Notes under the pieces: generated by a model
Seen by the model: the letters and a program-made list of their open reading frames with translations, nothing else
What the model was told of the DNA's origin: nothing
The model's database searches: none
Shown: positions 47,850 through 56,776 of the stretch, piece after piece
Layout of the letters: every line of letters begins with the position of its first letter
Position numbering within the stretch: position 1 is the first letter of the stretch
Assembly: GCF_002902905.1 (NCBI RefSeq)
Contig: NZ_CP026124.1
Location: forward strand, 3,100,001-3,164,000
From: Achromobacter sp. AONIH1
Lineage (GTDB): Bacteria > Pseudomonadota > Gammaproteobacteria > Burkholderiales > Burkholderiaceae_B
Reading direction: 5' to 3'
DNA length: 64,000 nucleotides
Position numbers and translations under genes: made by a program

Positions 47850-47858
47850 ATTCTAGCA
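47850..47858 (-). promoter_or_regulatory. Extended -10 promoter of rpmE2
   Basis: On the minus strand TGCTAGAAT: -10 TAGAAT (47850-47855) preceded by an extended TGC. Transcription would start near 47843, about 105 nt before the L31 start. No good -35 is visible. Confidence 0.55.
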
Positions 47859-47949
47859 TGTGATTTCCGGCCCGCGCCAGCTCGAAAGCGGCGCGGGCGC
47901 GGTCTGGCGCCCTATTAAGGGGACGGATTCAAGGCGGGCAGATCTCCGC

Positions 47950-48798
47950 TCAGAGGTCCGTGCGCAGCTTCCAGATCTCGGGGAACAGCACCACTTCCAG
48001 CATCTTGCGCAGGTAGTCCACGCCCGACGTGCCGCCGGTGCCGCGCTTGAAACCGATGACCCGTTCGACCGTCGTGACGTGGCGGAAACGCCACAGGCGG
48101 AACGCGTCTTCCAGGTCTGTCAGCTTTTCGCCCAGCTGGTACAGGTCCCAGTAGCGGTCCGTATCCCGATAGACCGTCAGCCAGGCCTGTTCGACGCCGG
48201 CCGAGGCCTGGTAGGGCAGGGTCCAGTCGCGCTGCAACAATTCGGCCGGCACGTCCAGCCCGCGACGGGCCAGCAGGCGCAGCGACTCGTCGTACAGCGA
48301 GGGCGTCTCGTAAGCCTGGCGCACCTGGGCCAGCAGGTCCTCGCGGTGCGCGTGGGGCTTGAGCATGGCCGCGTTCTTGTTGCCCAGCAGGAACTCGATC
48401 TGGCGGTACTGGTAGCTCTGGAAGCCGCTGGAACGCGCCAGGTACGGGCGCAGCGCGGAATACTCGGGCGGCGTCATGGTGGCCAGCACGTCCCAGGCGT
48501 GGACCAGCTGCTCCATGATCTTGCTGACGCGGGCCAGCATCTTGAAGGCCGGCTGCAGCTGGTCGGACGCGACACAGCCCACGGCGGCGCGCAGCTCGTG
48601 CAGCATCAGCTTCATCCAGAGCTCGCTGGTCTGGTGCTGCACGATGAACAGCATTTCATTGTGTTCGGGCGACAGCGGGTGCTGCGCACCCAGCAGTTCG
48701 TCCAGGTGCAGGTAATCGCCGTAGGTCATGTCGCGCGCGAAATCGAGCTGCGCCTTTTCCTGGTGGACGATGTCTTCGGGGCGTTGGGGGGCGCTCAT
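47950..48798 (-). CDS. kynA: Tryptophan 2,3-dioxygenase
   Basis: Heme enzyme opening the indole ring to N-formylkynurenine. 282 residues; GGAGG ribosome site. Seen: [40 protein letters not shown] (substrate-site His near residue 55), [20 protein letters not shown] and the heme-region [20 protein letters not shown]. Downstream of kynB on the same strand, with a 148-bp gap. Confidence 0.96.
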   Translation of the reverse strand: MSAPQRPEDIVHQEKAQLDFARDMTYGDYLHLDELLGAQHPLSPEHNEMLFIVQHQTSELWMKLMLHELRAAVGCVASDQLQPAFKMLARVSKIMEQLVHAWDVLATMTPPEYSALRPYLARSSGFQSYQYRQIEFLLGNKNAAMLKPHAHREDLLAQVRQAYETPSLYDESLRLLARRGLDVPAELLQRDWTLPYQASAGVEQAWLTVYRDTDRYWDLYQLGEKLTDLEDAFRLWRFRHVTTVERVIGFKRGTGGTSGVDYLRKMLEVVLFPEIWKLRTDL

Positions 48799-48946
48799 GC
48801 GTGGCCTCCCTGGCAGGGCGGCGCGGCGCGCCGGGCGGATGCGGGCAGGCTGCGCCAGTCAGGGGCGCGCCGGCGGGCGCGGCCGGACGCCGCGCGCGGA
48901 TGGAGTAGGTTTCCCATGGTCTTGCTTCATAGAAAAAGCTGGCGGA

Positions 48947-49576
48947 TCAGCCCAGTTCGCGCAAGACGGCGCGCACCGGGCTGGCATCGGCCTGGACCAG
49001 AGCCAACGGCAATGCGATCAACTCGTAATCGCCCTCCGGCACGTCGTCGAGCACCAGGTTCTCCAGTACCCGGATGTCGTGCCGCAGGATGGTGTGATGG
49101 CTGTCCAGGGTCTTGCTGGACGCGGGGTCGATGCTGGGCGTATCCAGCCCGATCAGCATGACGCCGCGTTCGGCCAGCCATTCAATGGTTTGGGGAGCGT
49201 AGGCGGAGAAGTCGTCGGTCCACCAGTCCTGCGCCGCATGCTTGGCGGTGCGAACCAGCACGCGTGGCGGCAGGCCGCCGACGGCGTGGGCGATGTGCTC
49301 GATCTGGATCAGCGGGCCGCAATCGATGGCGTGGATCACCCGGCAGGGGCCCAGGAACGGCTCCAGCGCGACGGCGCCGATGGCCTGCGCGCCGTTGGCA
49401 TAGTGCAGTGGAGCGTCCGCATGCGCGCCGATATGCGGCGACATGGTGATCTCGCTGACATTGACCGGACAGCCGGGCTCAAGCGACCATTTCCATTTCT
49501 GGGTATAGGCCGTGTCGCCCGGAAAGACGGGCGAGGTCGCGGAGACGGGCGGGGAGATATCCCACAGGCGTTTCAT
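48947..49576 (-). CDS. kynB: Kynurenine formamidase (arylformamidase)
   Basis: Metal-dependent cyclase-fold enzyme that hydrolyses N-formylkynurenine to kynurenine. 209 residues from the ATG at 49576 (MKRLWDISPPVS); a TTG at 49588 would add four. The metal motif is SPHIGAHADAPLHY (HxGxHxDxPxH). GLDTPSIDPASSKTLDSHH is also characteristic. With kynA it performs the first two steps of tryptophan breakdown. Confidence 0.94.
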   Translation of the reverse strand: MKRLWDISPPVSATSPVFPGDTAYTQKWKWSLEPGCPVNVSEITMSPHIGAHADAPLHYANGAQAIGAVALEPFLGPCRVIHAIDCGPLIQIEHIAHAVGGLPPRVLVRTAKHAAQDWWTDDFSAYAPQTIEWLAERGVMLIGLDTPSIDPASSKTLDSHHTILRHDIRVLENLVLDDVPEGDYELIALPLALVQADASPVRAVLRELG

Positions 49577-49684
49577 GAGGGCGCGCAACGAGGGTGTGCC
49601 GGGATTTAGCTCAAGCCTAAAGCATTTGCGGACGCGAGTCTAACGGATTCCGGCGCGCCGCGCAGCCCTGGCCGCGAGCAGGCG

Positions 49685-50362
49685 TCAGAGCGCGCCGCAT
49701 TCGGCCATGGACACCACGCTGTTGCCCGCCACGATCAGGTGGTCGAGCAGCCGCACGTCGACCAGCGCCAGCGCCTGCTTCAGGTGCCGGGTGAAGGCCT
49801 GGTCGGCGGCGCTGGGCTCGGCCAGGCCCGAGGGGTGGTTGTGCGCGATGATCACGGCGGCGGCATGGTGGCGCAGCGCTTCGCGCACGACTTCGCGCGG
49901 ATAGACCGAGGCCTGCGACAGGGTGCCGCGCGCGAGTTCACCGCTGGCGATCAGGCGCAGCTGGCTGTCCAGGTAGAGGCCGACGCAATGCTCGATCCGC
50001 CGGTGGCCCAGCGTGGTCTTGCAGTACTGCTTGACGCGCCGGGGGTGGTCCAGGGCGGTGTCGCGGGTGAGATCTTCCTCGATGGCCCGCCGCGCCAGCT
50101 CCAGGACGGCGGCCAGCATGCGGGCTTTAGCCGCGCCCAGGCCGGGCACGGCCAGCAGTTCCTCCGGTGTGGCCCCCAATAGCCCGCGCAGGCCGGAAAA
50201 ACGGTCGAGCAGCTGGTTGCCCAGGTTCAGCACATCCAGGCCCGGCAGGCCCGTGCGCAGGGCGATGGCCAGCAGTTCGGCATCGCTCAGGGCGGCAGCC
50301 CCGTGACGCAGCAGCCGTTCCCGGGGACGCCCGTGTTCGGGCAGGCGGACAGACAAATTCAT
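49685..50362 (-). CDS. radC: RadC family JAB-domain protein
   Basis: 225 residues. N-terminal helix-hairpin-helix (LLAVPGLGAAKARMLAAVLE) and a C-terminal JAMM metalloprotease-like domain with EVVREALRHHAAAVIIAHNH, then PSGLAEPSAAD, which keeps the HxHPSG-x8-D ligands. Despite the name, a role in DNA repair is disputed; the fold suggests a deubiquitinase-like or DNA-associated hydrolase. Divergent from fkpB with about 50 bp between. Confidence 0.92.
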   Translation of the reverse strand: MNLSVRLPEHGRPRERLLRHGAAALSDAELLAIALRTGLPGLDVLNLGNQLLDRFSGLRGLLGATPEELLAVPGLGAAKARMLAAVLELARRAIEEDLTRDTALDHPRRVKQYCKTTLGHRRIEHCVGLYLDSQLRLIASGELARGTLSQASVYPREVVREALRHHAAAVIIAHNHPSGLAEPSAADQAFTRHLKQALALVDVRLLDHLIVAGNSVVSMAECGAL

Positions 50363-50413
50363 AAGAGGCTCTAAAATCAGGGTTTGGTCAATGTTTCTAT
50401 ACGGTGGCAGATC

Positions 50414-50890
50414 TTGAGCATCGCCTCTAATGAAGTGAACGTTTTTGTCCGTCCGGATTCCTACCTGACGCTGCACTATCGGATCACGCTGGCTTCCGGG
50501 CCGGGCAAGGATTCGGTCTTCACCGACACCTTCGACGGTCGTCCGGCGACGCTGCAGATGGGGAGCGGCCAGTGGGCCCCGGGCATGGAGGCGGCGCTGG
50601 TCGGTCGCGCCGAAGGCGAGCGCTTCGGCTTCGAGCTGGAGCCGGTCGACGCCTATGGCGACCGCAATCCCGAGCTGATCCAGCGCGTCACCCGCAAGAT
50701 GCTGGCCGAGCACGCCGGCGCCGACGCGACGTTCGAGCCGGGTGATCTGGTCGAGTTCGCCGCGCCGAACGGCGGGCGCTATTCGGGCGTGCTCAAGGAA
50801 ATCAACGACGAGTCCGCCCTGTTCGATTTCAACCATCCTCTCGCGGGCGTGCGCCTGCGCGTGGACGTGGCGCTGTTGGGAGTGCTGTGA
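50414..50890 (+). CDS. fkpB: FKBP-type peptidyl-prolyl isomerase, SlpA/FkpB type
   Basis: 158 residues from a TTG at 50414 ([20 protein letters not shown]). Family segments: [40 protein letters not shown] and [15 protein letters not shown]. The insert-in-flap chaperone domain follows, and [19 protein letters not shown] closes the fold. A GGTGG lies 8 bp upstream of the TTG; TTG 50384 is an alternative. The fkpB-ispH order is the same as in E. coli. Confidence 0.9.
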   Translation: MSIASNEVNVFVRPDSYLTLHYRITLASGPGKDSVFTDTFDGRPATLQMGSGQWAPGMEAALVGRAEGERFGFELEPVDAYGDRNPELIQRVTRKMLAEHAGADATFEPGDLVEFAAPNGGRYSGVLKEINDESALFDFNHPLAGVRLRVDVALLGVL

Positions 50891-51864
50891 TGAGCGAGCC
50901 CGTTACCGCCGCCAGCGCCGAGGTCGTGCTGGCGCAGCCGCGCGGCTTCTGTGCCGGGGTGGATCGCGCCATCGACATCGTCGAGCGCGCGCTGGAACTG
51001 CATGGCGCGCCGATCTACGTGCGCCATGAGATCGTCCACAACCGCTATGTGGTGGAAGACCTGCGCGCCAAGGGCGCGGTGTTCATCGACGAGCTCGAGG
51101 ACGCCCCCGCGGGCGCCATCGTGGTGTTCTCGGCCCACGGCGTGTCACAGGCCGTGCGCGCCGAAGCCGACGCCCGTGGCCTGCAGGTGTTCGACGCCAC
51201 CTGCCCGCTGGTGACCAAGGTGCATATCGAGGTCTCCCGCATGCGCGCCGCCGGCCGCGAGATCATCATGATCGGCCACAAGGGCCATCCGGAAGTCGAG
51301 GGCACGCTGGGACAGGCGCAGGGCGGCATGTACCTGGTCGAGACCGTCGAGGACGTGGCCGGCCTGCAGGTGGCCGATCCCGACAACCTGGCCTATGTCA
51401 CGCAGACCACGCTGTCGGTGGATGACGCGGCCGCCGTGTCGCAGGCGCTCAAGGCGCGCTTTCCCAATATCGTCGAACCAAAGAAGAGCGACATCTGCTA
51501 CGCCACGCAGAACCGCCAGGACGCGGTCAAGATCCTGGCGCCGGATTGCGATCTGGTGCTGGTGGTCGGCAGCCCGAACAGCTCGAACTCCAACCGTCTG
51601 CGCGAAGTGGCCGAGCGCAAGGGCGTGGCCTCGTATCTGATCGACGGCGCGCACTCGATCCAGCCGGAATGGTTGGCCGGCCGCCAGCGCATCGGCGTCA
51701 CGGCCGGCGCGTCCGCGCCGGAAATCCTGGTGCAGCAGGTGATCGAACGCGTCAAGGAGTTGGGCGCGGTATCGGTCCGCACCATGCCGGGCCTGGAGGA
51801 AAACGTGGCCTTCCCGCTGCCCAAGGGGCTGTCGCGCAAGGCGCGGGTGGAACCGCTCGAATAA
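50890..51864 (+). CDS. ispH: 4-hydroxy-3-methylbut-2-enyl diphosphate reductase
   Basis: Last enzyme of the MEP isoprenoid pathway, with a [4Fe-4S] cluster. 324 residues from the ATG at 50890, overlapping the fkpB stop. The three cluster cysteines are in [32 protein letters not shown] and [36 protein letters not shown] and [16 protein letters not shown] are also typical. Confidence 0.97.
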   Translation: MSEPVTAASAEVVLAQPRGFCAGVDRAIDIVERALELHGAPIYVRHEIVHNRYVVEDLRAKGAVFIDELEDAPAGAIVVFSAHGVSQAVRAEADARGLQVFDATCPLVTKVHIEVSRMRAAGREIIMIGHKGHPEVEGTLGQAQGGMYLVETVEDVAGLQVADPDNLAYVTQTTLSVDDAAAVSQALKARFPNIVEPKKSDICYATQNRQDAVKILAPDCDLVLVVGSPNSSNSNRLREVAERKGVASYLIDGAHSIQPEWLAGRQRIGVTAGASAPEILVQQVIERVKELGAVSVRTMPGLEENVAFPLPKGLSRKARVEPLE

Positions 51865-51920
51865 GAAGCCGGCGGCGGGGCCCGGGTAGGCCCCGCGCGG
51901 CGCGAAATCAAGGAGAAGAC

Positions 51921-52565
51921 ATGCAGTTGTACAGCTACTTCCGCAGTTCGGCGGCCTATCGCGTGCGCATCGCGCTCAACCTGAAGGGGCTGTCCTATGA
52001 GTACGTGCCGGTGCACCTGCTCAAGGATGGCGGCCAGCAGTTGTCGGCCGACTACCGCAAGCTCAATCCCACGGCGCTGGTGCCCACGCTGATCGACGGC
52101 GATGCGGTCATCGGCCAGTCGCTGGCCATCATCGAATACCTGGAAGAAACCCATCCGCAGACGCCGCTGCTGCCGGCCGACGCCATCGGCCGCGCGCGGG
52201 TGCGGGACCTGGCGCTGGGCATCGCCTGCGACACGCATCCGCTGAACAATCTGCGCGTGCTGAAGTACCTGAAGCACACCCTGGGCGTGGACGAAGACGC
52301 CAAGAACGCCTGGTACCGCCATTGGGTGCACCAGGGGCTGCAGGCCTTCGAGGCGCAATTGACGGCCTCGTCCGCCACCGGCCGCTATTGCCACGGCGAC
52401 GCGCCCACCATCGCCGATATCTGCCTGGTGCCGCAGGTGGCCAACGCGCGTCGCCTGGAGTGCGATCTGTCCGCCATGCCCACGGTCGTGCGCATCGACG
52501 AGGCCTGCCGCGAGCTGCCGGCCTTCGATGCCGCCGCGCCGGGCAAGCAGCCCGACGCGGAGTAA
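51921..52565 (+). CDS. maiA: Maleylacetoacetate isomerase (zeta-class GST)
   Basis: Glutathione-dependent cis-trans isomerisation of maleylacetoacetate in tyrosine and homogentisate breakdown. 214 residues from the ATG at 51921 (AAGGAG). Seen: LYSYFRSSAAYRVRIALNLK (the SSxxxRVR site of zeta GSTs), NPTALVPTLIDGDAVIGQSL and DAPTIADICLVPQVANARR. No homogentisate dioxygenase or fumarylacetoacetase gene is in the window; some relatives act on maleylpyruvate instead. Confidence 0.9.
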   Translation: MQLYSYFRSSAAYRVRIALNLKGLSYEYVPVHLLKDGGQQLSADYRKLNPTALVPTLIDGDAVIGQSLAIIEYLEETHPQTPLLPADAIGRARVRDLALGIACDTHPLNNLRVLKYLKHTLGVDEDAKNAWYRHWVHQGLQAFEAQLTASSATGRYCHGDAPTIADICLVPQVANARRLECDLSAMPTVVRIDEACRELPAFDAAAPGKQPDAE

Positions 52566-52576
52566 GCGCGCGCGGA

Positions 52577-54043
52577 TCAGCCGATCCGCACCGGCACGAA
52601 GATCTTGTCGTCGCCGCGCTGCACCAGCAGCGCGACCGTCTTGCCGGCCTTGGCGAGTTCCGCCTTGACCTGCTCGATGTCGCGCACAGGCACGCCGTTC
52701 AGCGACAACAGCACGTCGCCCGGCTGTATGCCGGCCTTGGCGGCAGGGCCGGCGGACTGCTCGATGAGCAGGCCCTCGGCGCCGGACTGGCGCTGCTCCT
52801 GCGGACTGAGCGGGCGCAACGCCAGGCCCAGCTGTCCGCGCTGGACTTCCCGGGTGTCGGACGACGCGGTCGCCTTGTCCTTCGGCACGCCGCCCAGCGT
52901 GGCGCTCAGTTCCTTGGGCGAGCCATTGCGCCAGACATCCAGCTTGAGCTTGTCGCCGGGCGAGGCCAGCGTGATCATCGACGCCAGGTCGCCGGACGAC
53001 ACGATGGTCTTGCCGTTGATCTGCCGCACGACATCGCCCGGCTGCAGGCCGGCGCGTTCGGCGGCGCTGCCCTTTTCGACGCTGGCGACCAGCGCGCCCG
53101 TCGGCGTTTCCAGCTTGAATGAATTGGCCAGGTCCTGATTCACTTCCTGCACCGTCACGCCCAGCCGCGCGTGCTGGACCTTGCCGTGTTCGAGGATCTG
53201 GTCCTTGATCTTGTAGGCCACGTCGATCGGGATGGAGAAGGACAGGCCCTGGAAGCCGCCCGTGCGGCTGTAGATCTGCGAATTGATGCCCACCACTTCG
53301 CCGCGATCATTGAACAGCGGTCCGCCCGAGTTGCCGGGGTTGACGGCCACGTCGGTCTGGATGAACGGCACCGAGGTGTCGTCCGGCAGCGAGCGGCCCT
53401 TGGCGCTGACGATGCCGGCGGTCGCCGTGTTTTCCAGCCCGTAGGGCGAGCCGATGGCCAGCACCCATTCGCCGACCTGCAACTGGTTGACATCGCCGGT
53501 CTTCACCACCGGCAGGTTCTTCGCCTCGATCTTGAGCACGGCCACATCGGTCTGCGGGTCGGCGCCCAGCACCTTGGCCTGGTATTCGCGGCGGTCTGTC
53601 AGCTTGACCGTGACTTCCTTGGCGTCCTGCACGACGTGGGCATTGGTCAGGATCAGGCCGTCGCTGCTGATGATGAAGCCCGAGCCCTCGCCGCGCATCG
53701 GCACCTCGCGCGCCGGCATGCGGCCGCGCGCGCCGGGGATCTGGCCGAAGAACTGGGCGAAGGGGTCGTCGTCGTCCATGGCCGAGACTTTGCGCGTGCC
53801 GCTGACGCTGATGTTGACCACGGCGGGGCCATAGTCGCGGGTGATCTGCGCGAAATTCGGCGGGCTGGATGGCGCTATGGGGGCGGACGCGGCGGGCGCC
53901 GGCGCGGCGACAGCCGGCGTCATCGCGCCCAGCGTAGCGGCGGCGCCCGCGCCCAGCGTAGCGGCGGCGCCCGCGCCGCCGATCGTGCCCGCGGCCAGCA
54001 GCGCCAGCGCCAGGCGAGAGGGTTTCAGTAGCGTGGTCTTCAT
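52577..54043 (-). CDS. DegP/DegQ-type periplasmic serine endoprotease
   Basis: Envelope quality-control protease (Do family, MucD-like). 488 residues; ATG 54043 has AGGAG 7 bp upstream. The signal region carries a duplicated GAGAAATL unit. Catalytic triad: His in LILTNAHVVQDAKE, Asp in PQTDVAVLKIEAKN, Ser in DVAVNPGNSGGPLFNDRG. Two PDZ domains follow (GVTVQEVNQDLANSFKLETP; LGLALRPLSPQEQRQSGAEG). It is last in a regulator-kinase-protease row, 108 bp after the kinase, with a regulator-like box in between. Confidence 0.93.
   Translation of the reverse strand: MKTTLLKPSRLALALLAAGTIGGAGAAATLGAGAAATLGAMTPAVAAPAPAASAPIAPSSPPNFAQITRDYGPAVVNISVSGTRKVSAMDDDDPFAQFFGQIPGARGRMPAREVPMRGEGSGFIISSDGLILTNAHVVQDAKEVTVKLTDRREYQAKVLGADPQTDVAVLKIEAKNLPVVKTGDVNQLQVGEWVLAIGSPYGLENTATAGIVSAKGRSLPDDTSVPFIQTDVAVNPGNSGGPLFNDRGEVVGINSQIYSRTGGFQGLSFSIPIDVAYKIKDQILEHGKVQHARLGVTVQEVNQDLANSFKLETPTGALVASVEKGSAAERAGLQPGDVVRQINGKTIVSSGDLASMITLASPGDKLKLDVWRNGSPKELSATLGGVPKDKATASSDTREVQRGQLGLALRPLSPQEQRQSGAEGLLIEQSAGPAAKAGIQPGDVLLSLNGVPVRDIEQVKAELAKAGKTVALLVQRGDDKIFVPVRIG
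53925..53972 (-). repeat. 24-bp tandem duplication in the protease signal region
   Basis: Two identical 24-bp units (53925-53948 and 53949-53972; each begins GCGCCCAGCGTAGCGG on the plus strand) encode GAGAAATL twice, in frame, at the hydrophobic end of the signal peptide. Confidence 0.9.
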
Positions 54044-54095
54044 GTCGGCTCCTGCGTTCATGTTGAAGGACATGGAGCCATGTTCGGGCTTGATG

Positions 54096-54112
54096 CTTAG
54101 GGGAATCTTAAG
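54096..54112. promoter_or_regulatory. PmrA/QseB-like direct-repeat operator
   Basis: CTTAGG-GGAAT-CTTAAG, a direct repeat of two hexamers with 5-bp spacing, the geometry bound by PmrA/QseB-type OmpR-family regulators (consensus near CTTAAG-N5-CTTAAG). It sits between the kinase stop and the protease start. Confidence 0.55.
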
Positions 54113-54151
54113 ACTGGCGGGGCAGGGCCGGACGCCGTGGCGCGAGAGGGG

Positions 54152-55483
54152 TCAGGCGGCGGGAAAATCCACCCGCGCGCGCAAGCCCTGGCCGCCGGGC
54201 GTGTCTTCCAGGACGATCGAGGCATGGTGGCCTTCGGCGATCGAGCGGGCGATCGCCAGGCCCAGGCCGCTGCCGTGCTGGCTGTTGCCCTCGGCGCGGT
54301 AGAAGCGGTCGAAGACGCGCGCGCGCTCTGCGGGCGCGATGCCGGGGCCCTGGTCGTCGACCGTGAGCGAGGCGCGGCCGTCCGGCGCGGTCAGGCCGAG
54401 GTCGATGCGCGAACCGGGCGGCGAATACTTGATCGCGTTGTCTAGCAGGTTGCGGACCAGCAGCACGAGATCGTCGCGATGGCCACGCACCTGAATCGGC
54501 GCGGGTGCATGCATGGCGAGCGAGATGGATTTCGCGTTGGCGTCCGGTAGCGTTTCGGACACGGCCTGCCGGACGACGTCGTCCAGGTCGACGCGGTCCG
54601 GCGCCGGGCGCTCGGCCGCGCCTTCATGGCGGGCCAGTGACAGCAACTGCTCGATCAGGCGGGTGGCGCGGTCGATGCCGGCCGTCAGGCGTTGCTCGGC
54701 CACGCGGCGGGACTCGGGATCGCCCGCGCGTTGCAAGGCTTGCGATTGCAGGCGCAGCGCCGCCAGCGGCGAGCGCAGCTCGTGCGCGGCATCGCCGACG
54801 AATTGCTTTTGCAGCGCGAAGGCGCCGCGCATGCGCTCCAGCAGTAGGTTCAGTTCCTGCAGCAGCGGGCGGATCTCGTCCGGCACGCCCTCGGTGCTGA
54901 CGGGCGACAGGTCTTCGGGTTGGCGCGCGGCCACCTGCGCCCGCGCCCGTTTTACGGGCCGCAGCGACCAGCTGACCACGCACCAGATGACCAGCATCAG
55001 CAGTGGCGCGGCCGCGGCGATCGGCGCGATGGTGCGCAGCGCCAGGGAGCGCGCCATGTGGGTGCGCACGCCCATGTCCTGCGCCACCTGGATCACCTGG
55101 AATGGCGTGGCCAGCGAATAGACGCGGTAGGTGCTGCCTTCGACCTTGGCGTCGGAGAAGCCCAGCACGATCTGGTCCGGCAGCGGCTGCCGCGAACGGG
55201 AGTTGAAGACGCGCAGTCCGTCCGGCGTCCAGATCTGGATGATGAGATCGTCGGCGAAGGGCGTGCCGGCGCCGCGCGCATGCGTCGGTCCGGTGCTGAG
55301 CAGGCCGTCGCCGGTGCCCAGCGACAGCGCGGTCCGCTGCAGCAGCGAATCGAAGATGTCGTCGGCCTGTTGCAAGGTGCTGCGGTAGGCGATCGTGCCC
55401 TGCACCAGCGCGCCGACCACGATGGCGGCAAGCAGGAAGAACAGCAGCCTGGCCCGCAAGGAATAGCTAAGCGGAATGCTCAT
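54152..55483 (-). CDS. Sensor histidine kinase (QseC/PmrB/TctE-like)
   Basis: 443 residues. Membrane helices at about 10-31 and 155-180 flank a periplasmic domain of about 125 residues. A HAMP-like linker follows. The phospho-accepting His is in KQFVGDAAHELRSPLAALRL, then the N-box LLVRNLLDNAIKYSPPGSR, G1 DDQGPGIAPAERARVFDRFY and G2 GSGLGLAIARSIAEGHH. The signal sensed is unknown. The ATG at 55483 overlaps the regulator stop (ATGA). Confidence 0.93.
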   Translation of the reverse strand: MSIPLSYSLRARLLFFLLAAIVVGALVQGTIAYRSTLQQADDIFDSLLQRTALSLGTGDGLLSTGPTHARGAGTPFADDLIIQIWTPDGLRVFNSRSRQPLPDQIVLGFSDAKVEGSTYRVYSLATPFQVIQVAQDMGVRTHMARSLALRTIAPIAAAAPLLMLVIWCVVSWSLRPVKRARAQVAARQPEDLSPVSTEGVPDEIRPLLQELNLLLERMRGAFALQKQFVGDAAHELRSPLAALRLQSQALQRAGDPESRRVAEQRLTAGIDRATRLIEQLLSLARHEGAAERPAPDRVDLDDVVRQAVSETLPDANAKSISLAMHAPAPIQVRGHRDDLVLLVRNLLDNAIKYSPPGSRIDLGLTAPDGRASLTVDDQGPGIAPAERARVFDRFYRAEGNSQHGSGLGLAIARSIAEGHHASIVLEDTPGGQGLRARVDFPAA

Positions 55484-56139
55484 GTTTTGGGTATGACATA
55501 GCCGACGCCCCTGACGTTCTGGATCAGGTCCTGACCCAGTTTCTTGCGCAGGCCATGAATATATACCTCGACGGCGTTGCTGCTGACGCTGTCCTTCCAG
55601 CTGTAGAGCTTTTCCTCGAGCTGGGCGCGCGAATAGATCATGCCCGGGCGGGCGATCAGCGGTTCCAGCACGGCCCATTCGCGCGCGGTCAGCGTGACGG
55701 GCGCGCCGTTGACCGTGACTTCGCGCGATTGCGGGTCGATGCTCACGCCTTCGTGCTCATAGACGGGCTCGGCGCGTCCGGCGCTGCGCCGGATCAGCGC
55801 GCGCATGCGGGCCAGCAGCTCGTCCACGTCATAGGGTTTGACGATGTAGTCGTCCGCGCCCGCGTCCAGTCCCGCGATGCGGTCGCTGACGGCGTCGCGG
55901 GCGGTGGCGATCAGGACCGGCGTGCGGTCCTTGCGGGCGCGCAGTTCGCGCAGCAGCGTCAGGCCGTCGCGTCGGGGCAGGCCGAGGTCCAGCAGGATAA
56001 GGTCATAGGGGCCGGTGCGCAGGGCCAGGTCGGCGGCGTTGCCGTCCTTGACCCAGTCGGCCGCGTAGTGTTCGGCGCGCAGGCAGTCGAGCACGCTTTC
56101 GCCGATCATGGTGTCGTCTTCGACGAGCAGGATGCGCAT
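55480..56139 (-). CDS. OmpR-family response regulator (QseB/PmrA-like)
   Basis: 219 residues. The receiver domain begins MRILLVEDDTMIGESVLDCL; phospho-acceptor Asp in DLILLDLGLPRRDGLTLL; Thr and Lys switch residues in ATARDA and VKPYDVDELLARM. The C-terminal winged helix has LTAREWAVLEPLIARPGMIY, EVYIHGLRKKLGQDLI and VRGVGYVIPK. It is cotranscribed with the kinase and is the natural candidate to bind the CTTAGG-N5-CTTAAG box before the protease gene. Confidence 0.94.
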   Translation of the reverse strand: MRILLVEDDTMIGESVLDCLRAEHYAADWVKDGNAADLALRTGPYDLILLDLGLPRRDGLTLLRELRARKDRTPVLIATARDAVSDRIAGLDAGADDYIVKPYDVDELLARMRALIRRSAGRAEPVYEHEGVSIDPQSREVTVNGAPVTLTAREWAVLEPLIARPGMIYSRAQLEEKLYSWKDSVSSNAVEVYIHGLRKKLGQDLIQNVRGVGYVIPKT

Positions 56140-56324
56140 GGGCGGTGTGTGGCGGAAAGGAGTCCAGCAGATTGGATGTGGGGGATCGTGTCCGAGTTCC
56201 CCGCAGCGCGCTGGCTGCATTGTTGCGGCGTTTGGGAAAGGGAGGGCGGCGCTGTGGTGGCAACCCTTGGGCGGGTGGCGGCGCGGGTGAGCGCGCGCTG
56301 GCGGCGGTGCCGGACCCGCAAACG

Positions 56325-56353
56325 AAAAAAGCAGCCTGGCGGCTGCTTTTTCC
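56325..56353 (-). terminator. Terminator after tRNA-Thr
   Basis: AAAAAGCAGCC / GGCTGCTTTTT stem with loop TGGC. On the minus strand it follows the 3' end of tRNA-Thr by about 9 bp. It stands between that gene and the response regulator. Confidence 0.88.
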
Positions 56354-56361
56354 TGGAATTC

Positions 56362-56437
56362 TGGTGCCGGCAATAGGAGTCGAACCTACGACCTTCGCAT
56401 TACGAATGCGCTGCTCTACCAACTGAGCTATGCCGGC
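56362..56437 (-). tRNA. tRNA-Thr (anticodon CGU)
   Basis: 76 nt with encoded CCA. Acceptor GCCGGCA pairs with TGCCGGC, D arm GCTCAGTTGGTAGAGC, anticodon loop TTCGTAA, T arm GTAGGTTCGACTCCTAT. It is nearly identical to E. coli tRNA-Thr(CGU) as I recall it. Confidence 0.97.
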
Positions 56438-56615
56438 AAGACCATTTGCCCTGATGCCTTGGAATGACTCCCGTGGCGGGCAAAAAAATCTACTTGCTCT
56501 TTTGTTCTTCCCAGGATCGGGATTTTTAGGGCCTGATCTGGAAAGACCGAAATCATATCAGAGTTTTTTTGCAATGGGAAACAAGAGACGCGTTTTCTGG
56601 CAAAAAAATCGGCGT

Positions 56616-56644
56616 TTGCATACTTCAAAATTTTCGTTCATAAT
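56616..56644 (+). promoter_or_regulatory. tRNA-Asn promoter
   Basis: TTGCAT (56616-56621), 17-bp AT-rich spacer, CATAAT (56639-56644). The expected start near 56651 leaves a 10-nt leader before the tRNA. Confidence 0.75.
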
Positions 56645-56660
56645 CTCGTTTCTTAGCAGT

Positions 56661-56736
56661 TCCCCGATAGCTCAGTCGGTAGAGCGACGGACTGTTAATC
56701 CGCAGGTCGCTGGTTCGAGCCCAGCTCGGGGAGCCA
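56661..56736 (+). tRNA. tRNA-Asn (anticodon GUU)
   Basis: 76 nt with encoded CCA. Acceptor TCCCCGA / TCGGGGA, D arm GCTCAGTCGGTAGAGC, anticodon stem-loop CGGACTGTTAATCCG, T arm GCTGGTTCGAGCCCAGC. Confidence 0.97.
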
Positions 56737-56745
56737 AAGAATTTT

Positions 56746-56776
56746 GGGGCCACTCACGCAAGTGAGTGGCCCTTTT
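56746..56776 (+). terminator. Intrinsic terminator after tRNA-Asn
   Basis: Perfect 11-bp stem GGGCCACTCAC / GTGAGTGGCCC, loop GCAA, then TTTT. A second hairpin follows at 56785-56810. Confidence 0.93.

Noticed and set aside
47860..49161. 433-residue plus-strand frame opposite kynA
   Set aside because: Antisense to kynA, which has a strong ribosome site and full family match.
56430..56765. 111-residue plus-strand frame across the tRNA-Asn region
   Set aside because: It reads through tRNA-Asn and its promoter, so it cannot be a normal gene.
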